NCBI GenBank assembly: GCA_045863555.1
Contig: BTUU01000019.1
Coordinates: 46,970 to 110,969, forward strand
Origin: JACRLV01 sp045863555
GTDB taxonomy: Bacteria; Planctomycetota; Phycisphaerae; UBA1845; Fen-1342
Direction: 5' to 3'
DNA: 64,000 bases
Below are positions 57,035 to 64,000 of this stretch, piece after piece. Position numbers and translations under genes: made by a program. Under the pieces are notes generated by a model, which saw nothing but the letters and a program-made list of their open reading frames with translations, made no database searches and had not been told where the DNA came from. Numbering within the stretch: the first letter of the stretch is position 1; each line of letters begins with the position of its first letter.

Positions 57035-59374
57035 ATGTCGTCACACGTGTCTGGAACGCTGATGCACCGCGCCTGGATTCAGCAGGCCCGCCTTCAGTCC
57101 GACCAGGCCGACCGCCGGGCGTCCGAAGCCGCCGCTCTGGGCGGCGCGGTCGGCGTGCCGGTGCTGGCGACTGATCACTTCTCGGGCTACCGGCTGGAGC
57201 GCGAGATCCATCGCGGGGCGCAGGGCGCGGTCTACACGGCCGTGCAGCAGAGCACCGGCCGCCGCGTCGCGCTCAAGGTGCTGCATGAGCAGGCGTTCGG
57301 CGGTCCGCTCGAGCAGGCCCGCTTCGAGCGCGAGATGCGCGTGCTGGCGGCGCTTCAGCATCCGAACATCGTCGCGATTCACGACGGCGGCAGCCACGGC
57401 GGCCGGTTCTTCCTGGTCATGGACTACATCGCCGGCCAGCCGCTCGATGCGTACGTGGCCGGTCGGCCGCGCTCGGTCCTCGAAACGATCGAGCTGTTCG
57501 TGCCGATCTGCGAAGCGGTGAACGCCGCGCACGTCCGCGGCATCATCCACCGCGACATCAAGCCGGCCAATGTGCGGGTGGATGGAGCGGGCCGGCCGTT
57601 CGTGCTGGATTTCGGCCTGGCGAAGTTGACCGACAACGAGGCGGACGGCAGCGGCATGGCCGGGCCGGCGCGGACGTTGACGGGCCAGTTCCTGGGCTCG
57701 CTGCCCTGGGCAGCGCCCGAACAGGCCGAAGGCAGCCCGTCGCGCATCGACATTCGCACCGACGTCTACGCGCTGGGTGTGCTGCTCTACCAGATGCTGA
57801 CCGGCAAGTTCCCCTATCCCGTTACGGGACCGATGAAGGAAACGCTCGACGTCATCGTGACCCGGCCGCCCGTGCCGCCGCGCTCGCTGCGGCGCGAGAT
57901 CGATGATGAGCTGGAGACGATCGTTCTGAAGTGCCTGCATAAGGAGCCTGCGCGGCGGTACCAGTCCGCCGGCGAGCTCGCCCGCGACCTGGCACGCTAC
58001 CTGGCCGGCGAGCCGATCGAGGCCAAGCGCGACAGCGGCTGGTACATGCTCAGGAAGGGCCTTCGCCGCCATCGCCTGCCGGTCGGCCTGGCCGCCGGTT
58101 TCGTGATCATGCTTGCGCTCTTCGGAATCGCCATGGCCTCTGCCCGCCTCCGCGCAGAACACGAGGCCGACAAGTACAGGCAGGTACTGGCATTCCTGCA
58201 GACCATGCTGGCCGGTGTGGATCCGGAGAACATCGGCAGCGATGATCTCACTGTCCACGAGATTCTGGACGACGCCGCCGCACGCGTGCAACAGGAACTC
58301 GTCGATCAGCCCGAGGTCGCCGCGCCCGTACACCAGACGCTGGGTAACCACTACCGGAAGCTGGGACTCTATCCTGACGCCGAACGCCACTTGCGCGCGG
58401 CGGTAGCGCTGCGCCGGCGCCTGGCCCGCGGCAACGATCCCGATCTGGCGGACGTCTTGAAAGACCTCGCCGTCGTCCTGCAGGACAAGCGGGAGTTTTC
58501 CGAGGCCGAGCCGGCCGCGCGCGAGGCCCTGGAGATGCGCTGCCGGATTTTTGGCGCCGGCAGCCTCGAAGCGGCTGAGTGCATGCACGATCTCGCCTGC
58601 ATCCTCATCGACGAAGGATATGAACGGGCGACAGCCGCGAGCCAGCCGGGCGGTGTGCAGGCCGAAGGCGTCCTCCTGGCCGAAGAAGGCCGTGCACGCG
58701 AGGCGGTCGAACTCGCGGGCGAGTCCCTCGCCATCCGCCGCCGGCTGCTGGCTGACCCGCACGACGCCCTGGCCGCGAGCCTGGGGAACTATGGTTGGTG
58801 TCTTATGGGATTGGGCCGGCTGGACGAGGCGGAAACCGCGCTGCGCGATGCTGTCGAGATGGTGCGGCGGCTGCCGGGCGACCATGAACGTTCGTTGGCG
58901 ACGCGCCTGACCTACCTCCGGGATCTGCTCCATACGCGCGGCGATCTGGCCGGGGAAGAGGCGGCGCTGCGGGAAGCCATCGACATTCGCTCGCGTCGGC
59001 TCGCCGCGGATCACCCCGCGCTCGCGTGGAATCTGGTTTGTCTGGCGCAGGTCGACCTGAAACGCGGCGATTTCGCGGAAGCGGAGCGCATCTGCCGTCG
59101 GGCGCTCGACGGATACATCAGGAGGCGCGGCCCGCAGCACGAGGACGTCGCCGATTGCCAGCAAGTCCTGGCACAGATTCTCGACGCCCAAGGTCGGTAT
59201 GGTGAGGCCGAAGCGTGGTGGAGCGCGTGTTTGGAGACGCGCCGCAAGTTGCTGCCGGCAGAGCACCCGGACCTCGCAATTGCGGAAGTGGGACTGATCC
59301 AGAGCCGCACGGCCAGTAATCAGGCGACCCGAAATGACGCAGTGGACCGGGCCGGCGGGTCCGTTGCGCCGTAG
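57035..59374 (+). CDS. Ser/Thr kinase with TPR C-terminal domain (second module)
   Basis: A 779-residue kinase. The catalytic domain (about 52-325) has K81, H-R-D174-I-K-P-A-N and D192-F-G, so it looks active. A transmembrane segment lies near 349-368. The rest (about 375-745) is TPR repeats (D-A-E-R-H-L-R-A-A-V, E-A-E-R-I-C-R-R-A-L). ATG 57035 has AAGGA upstream; an ATG at 57031 is in another frame. It resembles the kinase of the 49.5 kb module in order and size, suggesting duplication. Confidence 0.88.
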   Translation: MSSHVSGTLMHRAWIQQARLQSDQADRRASEAAALGGAVGVPVLATDHFSGYRLEREIHRGAQGAVYTAVQQSTGRRVALKVLHEQAFGGPLEQARFEREMRVLAALQHPNIVAIHDGGSHGGRFFLVMDYIAGQPLDAYVAGRPRSVLETIELFVPICEAVNAAHVRGIIHRDIKPANVRVDGAGRPFVLDFGLAKLTDNEADGSGMAGPARTLTGQFLGSLPWAAPEQAEGSPSRIDIRTDVYALGVLLYQMLTGKFPYPVTGPMKETLDVIVTRPPVPPRSLRREIDDELETIVLKCLHKEPARRYQSAGELARDLARYLAGEPIEAKRDSGWYMLRKGLRRHRLPVGLAAGFVIMLALFGIAMASARLRAEHEADKYRQVLAFLQTMLAGVDPENIGSDDLTVHEILDDAAARVQQELVDQPEVAAPVHQTLGNHYRKLGLYPDAERHLRAAVALRRRLARGNDPDLADVLKDLAVVLQDKREFSEAEPAAREALEMRCRIFGAGSLEAAECMHDLACILIDEGYERATAASQPGGVQAEGVLLAEEGRAREAVELAGESLAIRRRLLADPHDALAASLGNYGWCLMGLGRLDEAETALRDAVEMVRRLPGDHERSLATRLTYLRDLLHTRGDLAGEEAALREAIDIRSRRLAADHPALAWNLVCLAQVDLKRGDFAEAERICRRALDGYIRRRGPQHEDVADCQQVLAQILDAQGRYGEAEAWWSACLETRRKLLPAEHPDLAIAEVGLIQSRTASNQATRNDAVDRAGGSVAP

Positions 59375-59596
59375 CGACGAAACCGCGCGGGTCGTTCCGG
59401 CGCGGGTCAGTATGTCGACGGGCTCCGAGTCTCGACTGAGTACACGCGTTGAAGCGGCGAGATTCGACTGCGAATAGCAGCAGTTTGTACGGATCGTGTC
59501 TCTCACCAGCCGGGAGCGCCGTTGCAGCATCGAGGCCTCGATCGCACGGGCGCCGTCGAGTCGTGGCCCGTGGGGGCAACGTGCGGCAATCCACCC

Positions 59597-62500
59597 TTAC
59601 CGCTCCGCATTCAATGCGAGGTCGATCAGTTCCCGCTCTTCGAGCGACATGTCGGCATCGGGGGGAATTTCACACAACTCCATCTGTGCGGCGCGGCTCC
59701 GTTCCAGATTGTTGAGACGTGCCTCACACAGGGAAAGAAGAGCGAACGGCCCCGCAATCGGTGTCCGCGCGGATCGCCGGGCCAGATCAAGCGACTCATG
59801 CGCGGCCTGCCTCGCCGCCGCGAACTCGCCGGCGTAGTAAAGCGCAACGCCGTGCAGGAACGCGATCCCCGCATCCTCGGGAGTCAGCGTCCGGGCGCAC
59901 TCAAAGCGGGGCAGCGCCCGCGCGATCGCCGCCGCACCATGCTGGTGCCTGCCGCGAATGTTCAGGATCCCGTCGCTCACCAGATACCCGAGGTGATCGC
60001 CCGTGCCGTGAATCGTCCTGAGCGCGGCCTCGCGAACGGCGTCCGGAAGCACGGGATCTTCCCGCAGGGATAGCTCAATATCCGCGTTCAAAGCGCGCCG
60101 GTGTCGCGCGACGCGATTATGTGCCCAGTTGAGGAAAAACCACGCGCGCGGGTCGACGTTACCAGGCCCCGTGTCGAGGCGCACCACCAGCGTGCTGCGG
60201 CCGCTCCCGATCAGCGAAGCACCGTCCGGCGTGAAGGCGGCCGTAACCATGCCTCCATTCGGAATCGGTATCGCGGCGACCTGCGCGCGACGGCCGACAT
60301 CCCACACCCTCGCGCTCGCCCCGGCAAGCGCGGCGAGGCGGTCGCCGATCGGGTTGTACGCGAGCCCCCGCACGCCCCCGATGCCCTTCCACGCGGCCGT
60401 CTCAGCCCCCGTCGTCACGTCAAGAAAAGCTACGCCGCTGCCCGTCGCGGCGACGGCGAGCGTCGCACCATCGGGCGAAAAAGCCAGCGCGGAAACCGCG
60501 CCCGCGCACTCGACGACGTGCAGGCAATTCCAACTGCGGGTGTCCCAGATTCGAACCGTATTGTCGATCACAGGGCTCGAGTGATCCCCGATTTCGGGCA
60601 GCGCCACGCCATTACCGGATGCGCTGGCCAGCAGCCGGCCGTCGAAGCTTACCGCAAGCGCGTTGACGGGACCCAGGTGGCGGCCGATTACGCGCGGAGA
60701 ATCTGCCGGACGATCGGCGTCGAACAGGTGGATTGCGCCGCCGGAGCCCGCTACGACGACTCGCGAGGCCGCTGCGCCGGACGTGCCGGCCGGCAACCAG
60801 GTGATGGCGCGCGGTGTGAAGTCGATCGGTGCGCGGCCGAATTCGAGGCCGGTCTCCGAATCGCTCAGGATGAGAGTCTTGGCGGTATTGGCGGTGGCCA
60901 GACGTCGCTCATCGTGGGAAAACGCGATCGCGGAGTGCATGGACCGGTCGCTGGTGGTGCACCAGAGAACCTCCCCGGACTCCGCATCGTGCATGCGAAT
61001 GTGACCCCAATCGCCGACGGCGATTCGGCGGCAGTCCCGCGAGAGCGCGGCCGACACGGCTACAAAACGCGGCGGATGCGGCAGGTGGTACACGCCGGAC
61101 GCAAAGAGCTCACGCAGTTCGATCGACTCGCTTTCCCACGAAAAGAGCCAGGACATCTTCGGCGCCGGGCAGAACTCAGGCGGCAGGCGCAGAACACCGG
61201 CGAGACTCAGCGACGTGTCGACCACCCTCGTCAGCCCGGTCGGGCCCGCCAGGAAGATCGCTTTGCCGTCGAGCCCCCAGATATGCCGCTCCGGCCGCCA
61301 GGATTCGGTCCAGGATGCGTCGGCAAGCACCTTTCGATCGGGCAGCGCTTCGATCTTGAAATCGGGAACGGTCCTGACCAGCCGCGACCAGTCAGGATCG
61401 AGGGCGATGCTGTAGGGTTGTCCGATGTCGGCGATCTGTTTGCCGGTCTCGACATCAAAGATGAGGCTGTCGATCCGCAGCCGCTTACCGTCCGGATGGA
61501 AGGCCGCCGAATGGTCAGTTCCACCCGTCCGACGGCCGACCAATTCCCTGCGAAACTCACCGGTGGCCGCGTCGAGGAGCCGGGCAACGCCGTCTCTGCC
61601 CGCCGGAACGACGACTTGGGTCCCGTCCGCCGAAAAATCCCCGCTCCATGCGCGGTGCGTCCACAGGCGCGTCCCGGTCCCGAGATCCCAGAGACTCACG
61701 CCCACGCCGGTTTCGATCATCAGCATTCGTCGGTTGTCGGGGCTGATCCTGGATTTGAACGGCGAGATGGAGCCCGAGACGCGAAATTGGTTGCGAATTC
61801 TGCCCAGCGCCGTTCCCGTCGAGACCGCCGCGCGCGAAGCCGGGATCGAGAGTTCCCAGATCGTCACCGTGTTGTCAACTCCGGTCGCGGCGAGGAGTGA
61901 GCCGTCGCGCGAGAGCGTCAGAAACGCGACCGGCGCGGGGTTTTGAAGCGTCGAAACGACAGGGCGCGACGCCCAGTTGAGATGGTCCCACTCCCAGCCC
62001 CGTAATGCGGCTGGCGCGGAGTGGACGTTCCGCTGGGCGAGCGTGAGATCGCCGTCCGCGTATGCGGCGATTGCGGCGGCGATGCTGGCGTTGTATGCGA
62101 TTCGTTCCGCCTCGGCGCTCTTGGCTTCGGCGACGCGGCGCTGGTGCAGTTCTCCCAGGGCAAAATGCGTCGCCGCGACGACGCCCACGAGCAGCGCCGC
62201 GATCGTGCCGATCGTTCCCGCGGCCAGCGCCCGGTTCCGGCGGGCGAATTTTCGAATCTGGTAGAGCATGCTCGCGGGACGCGCCACGATCGGTTCATCG
62301 GCGAGGTAACGCCGCAGGTCCGCCCCCAGCTCGCTCGCGGACGAATACCGGCGGTCCCGGTCCTTTTCGAGTGCGCGGCCGACGATGATCTCGATGTCGC
62401 CGCGAAATCGCGAGTCAAGCGAGCCGAGGCGGGTCGGTTCCTCATCGCGGATGATCCGCGCCGCTTCCGGCAACGGCTGCTCCGAGAGCCGGTACGGCGG

Positions 62501-63460
62501 CGACCCGCCGACGAGCTCATACAGGAGCACGCCCAGCGAATAGACGTCCGAGCGCGCGTCGACCGCGCCGGGACGGGCTTCGACCTGCTCGGGGCTCATG
62601 TAGGCGAGCGTGCCGACAAGCTGACCCGCCTCGGTCTGAAGCGTGGCCGGCGAATCGCCCTCGGTAAGTCGTGCTACGCCGAAATCCAGCACCTTCGGCT
62701 GTGCCTGATCGTCGACCAGGATGTTCGCAGGCTTGAGATCGCGGTGAACGATCCCCCGGGAGTGGGCCCACCCGACCGCGTCACACAGCGCCGCAAACAG
62801 CCGCAGACGCTCGCGAAGCTCGAGGCGCTGCTCGCTGACGTATCGATCGATCGGCCGGCCGTGGATCAGTTCCATTGCCAGAAACGGAATCGGCAGGCCC
62901 GGAATCTCGTGGACGCGCGCGTCGTCGAGTCCGCCTCTCGCCCGAACGATGGGCGCGACCCCGGCCTCGTAAATCTGAGCGATGCCCGGGTGTCGAAGCT
63001 GGCCCAGGGCGTGGGCCTCCCGGGTGAACCGGCGCTGCAGCTCATGTGAATCGCCGTCCGGACGGATCAATTTGATCGCCACGCAGCGCTGCGGCTGCTC
63101 CTGGCGGGCCTCGTACACCGCACCCATGGCTCCCGCACCCAGCGGCCGCAGAATCTCATAGCGGCCAATCCGGCAGCCCACCAGCGGATCCGGCCCGTGC
63201 GGCGGCGCGTCCGCATCGCGCGCGCCCGGCCCCGTGCGCTCCGAACTGCCGTCGATCAGCGCGTCGACCTCCCCCAGCAGGATCGGCATGTCGAGAATGC
63301 CTCCGCCGCGATGCGCTGCGAGCAGCGTCTCGACCCGCGATCGCAGCGCCTCGTCACCGTCGCAGCGGGAATCGAGCGCCGCACGTCGAAAGTCCGGACC
63401 CAGATCGAGCAGGTCCTGAAATACTGCCTGAGCCCGGTTTTCGAGGTCGGTATTCGTCAT
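59597..63460 (-). CDS. Ser/Thr kinase with WD40-like propeller
   Basis: A 1287-residue kinase. The kinase domain (about 100-385) has K130, H-R-D241-L-K-P-A-N and D259-F-G. A transmembrane segment lies near 412-434. The external region (about 490-1145) is a WD40-like beta-propeller with repeats of A-L-A-F-S-P-D-G-A-T-L-A-V-A type and I-W-D strands; a C-terminal helical part (about 1165-1275) follows. The propeller probably binds a partner at the surface. ATG 63460 is chosen; TTG 63496 is unlikely. It lies 36 bases after an ECF sigma gene on the same strand. Confidence 0.85.
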   Translation of the reverse strand: MTNTDLENRAQAVFQDLLDLGPDFRRAALDSRCDGDEALRSRVETLLAAHRGGGILDMPILLGEVDALIDGSSERTGPGARDADAPPHGPDPLVGCRIGRYEILRPLGAGAMGAVYEARQEQPQRCVAIKLIRPDGDSHELQRRFTREAHALGQLRHPGIAQIYEAGVAPIVRARGGLDDARVHEIPGLPIPFLAMELIHGRPIDRYVSEQRLELRERLRLFAALCDAVGWAHSRGIVHRDLKPANILVDDQAQPKVLDFGVARLTEGDSPATLQTEAGQLVGTLAYMSPEQVEARPGAVDARSDVYSLGVLLYELVGGSPPYRLSEQPLPEAARIIRDEEPTRLGSLDSRFRGDIEIIVGRALEKDRDRRYSSASELGADLRRYLADEPIVARPASMLYQIRKFARRNRALAAGTIGTIAALLVGVVAATHFALGELHQRRVAEAKSAEAERIAYNASIAAAIAAYADGDLTLAQRNVHSAPAALRGWEWDHLNWASRPVVSTLQNPAPVAFLTLSRDGSLLAATGVDNTVTIWELSIPASRAAVSTGTALGRIRNQFRVSGSISPFKSRISPDNRRMLMIETGVGVSLWDLGTGTRLWTHRAWSGDFSADGTQVVVPAGRDGVARLLDAATGEFRRELVGRRTGGTDHSAAFHPDGKRLRIDSLIFDVETGKQIADIGQPYSIALDPDWSRLVRTVPDFKIEALPDRKVLADASWTESWRPERHIWGLDGKAIFLAGPTGLTRVVDTSLSLAGVLRLPPEFCPAPKMSWLFSWESESIELRELFASGVYHLPHPPRFVAVSAALSRDCRRIAVGDWGHIRMHDAESGEVLWCTTSDRSMHSAIAFSHDERRLATANTAKTLILSDSETGLEFGRAPIDFTPRAITWLPAGTSGAAASRVVVAGSGGAIHLFDADRPADSPRVIGRHLGPVNALAVSFDGRLLASASGNGVALPEIGDHSSPVIDNTVRIWDTRSWNCLHVVECAGAVSALAFSPDGATLAVAATGSGVAFLDVTTGAETAAWKGIGGVRGLAYNPIGDRLAALAGASARVWDVGRRAQVAAIPIPNGGMVTAAFTPDGASLIGSGRSTLVVRLDTGPGNVDPRAWFFLNWAHNRVARHRRALNADIELSLREDPVLPDAVREAALRTIHGTGDHLGYLVSDGILNIRGRHQHGAAAIARALPRFECARTLTPEDAGIAFLHGVALYYAGEFAAARQAAHESLDLARRSARTPIAGPFALLSLCEARLNNLERSRAAQMELCEIPPDADMSLEERELIDLALNAER

Positions 63461-63496
63461 CGTGTTGTTGATCGGTTGGCGGCCGTTACACCACAA

Positions 63497-64000
63497 TCAG
63501 TCGTCGCCGACTGATGCGTCGGCGCTGTGCATGCGGCCGTGAAGCCACGCCCGTGCGTATTCCCACTCGCGTTCGACGCTCCGTTTGCTCATCCCGAGCA
63601 GCGAGGCGATCACGTCGAGCGTGAGGCCCGCGAAATAGCGCAGATTGACGATTTTTGCGGTCTGCTCGCTGCGTTTTGACAGTTCGCCCAGCGCGTCATC
63701 AAGGGTGAGCAGGTCGTCGGCCGGAACCTCGGTCGAAATGGCGATGTGTTCCAGTTCGACGCGGAGGCGGTCGCCGCCCCGCTTGAACGCCGCCTTTCGC
63801 CGGGCGCTGTCGATCACGATGTGCCGGATCGCCTGAGCCGCGAGAGCAAAAAAATGCGCCCGATCATTGCACACGAGGTTCTCATGCTGGGCGAGCCGCA
63901 GCCACACCTCGTGGACCAGCGCGGTCGCCTGAAGCGTCTGGCCGGCGGGCAGCCGGCGCACCTCCGCCCGGGCGATACGCCGCAGCTCATCGTAAACCAC
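63497..64000 (-). CDS. ECF-like sigma factor (partial at right edge)
   Basis: The last 168 codons of an ECF-like sigma factor; the N-terminus runs off the window edge, because the usual family lead before V-Y-D-E-L-R-R-I-A is missing. Region 2 is shown by A-T-A-L-V-H-E-V-W-L-R-L near residue 27 and F-A-L-A-A-Q-A-I-R-H-I, and region 4 by V-N-L-R-Y-F-A-G-L-T-L-D-V-I-A-S-L-L-G near 120. This is the sigma type that pairs with large WD40 or TPR kinases in this phylum. The kinase gene follows 36 bases downstream. Confidence 0.85.
   Translation of the reverse strand: MVYDELRRIARAEVRRLPAGQTLQATALVHEVWLRLAQHENLVCNDRAHFFALAAQAIRHIVIDSARRKAAFKRGGDRLRVELEHIAISTEVPADDLLTLDDALGELSKRSEQTAKIVNLRYFAGLTLDVIASLLGMSKRSVEREWEYARAWLHGRMHSADASVGDD

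Overview
The window looks like chromosomal DNA from a GC-rich member of the Planctomycetota, probably near the Phycisphaerae. This is inferred from gene content, not from a marker gene. The clues are secreted proteins ending in paired calcium-loop motifs of the G-D-x-D-G-D-G type followed by D-L-A-x-L-L-x-x-F-G, paired ECF sigma factor and eukaryote-like Ser/Thr kinase genes with TPR or WD40 tails, and families typical of this phylum (SWIM, DUF5691, DUF5682, DM13, YHS). I saw no tRNA, rRNA, CRISPR array, insertion sequence or prophage.

Layout. 1-4.7 kb: a plus-strand run with the end of an unidentified gene, a redoxin-YHS fusion, DoxX, a DinB-like protein, an NRDE protein and a DedA/ATP-grasp fusion. 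4.8-12.8 kb: a Rieske/flavodoxin fusion, then minus-strand genes for a bifunctional OlsF-like acyltransferase, a double glyoxalase-fold protein, an aquaporin, a glycogen-debranching-type glucosidase, an orphan zinc anti-sigma factor and a DM13 protein. 13-21.1 kb: carbohydrate and oxidoreductase genes (GH63 glucosidase, sugar O-acetyltransferase, a repeat-containing envelope protein, SDR-GMC-SDR). 21.3-24.5 kb: a sigma-54 activator followed by a STAS protein and an ECF sigma factor; a sigma-54-type promoter candidate sits between them.

24.9-33.3 kb is the most interesting operon: SWIM zinc protein, DUF5691, MoxR-type AAA+ ATPase, DUF4272, DUF5682 and VWA protein. Most joints overlap by 4 bases, so this is a tight MoxR/VWA-type assembly. 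The DUF4272 gene sits between them with small gaps, like an inserted accessory gene. 33.4-40.4 kb: an envelope set with an NTF2-like lipoprotein, a TlpA thioredoxin, an S41 protease and two secreted beta-propellers with dockerin-like tails. 40.5-44.8 kb: divergent TrmB and AraC regulators sharing a near-perfect palindrome, a DEAD-box helicase with a palindrome-bearing in-frame insert, and two small proteins.

45.2-64 kb holds a module that appears twice: a giant secreted dockerin-tailed protein on the minus strand, divergent from an ECF sigma factor followed by a TPR-tailed kinase. An ECF sigma factor and WD40-tailed kinase pair on the minus strand closes the window. The repeated arrangement suggests each sigma/kinase pair controls its neighbouring surface protein, but this is inference.
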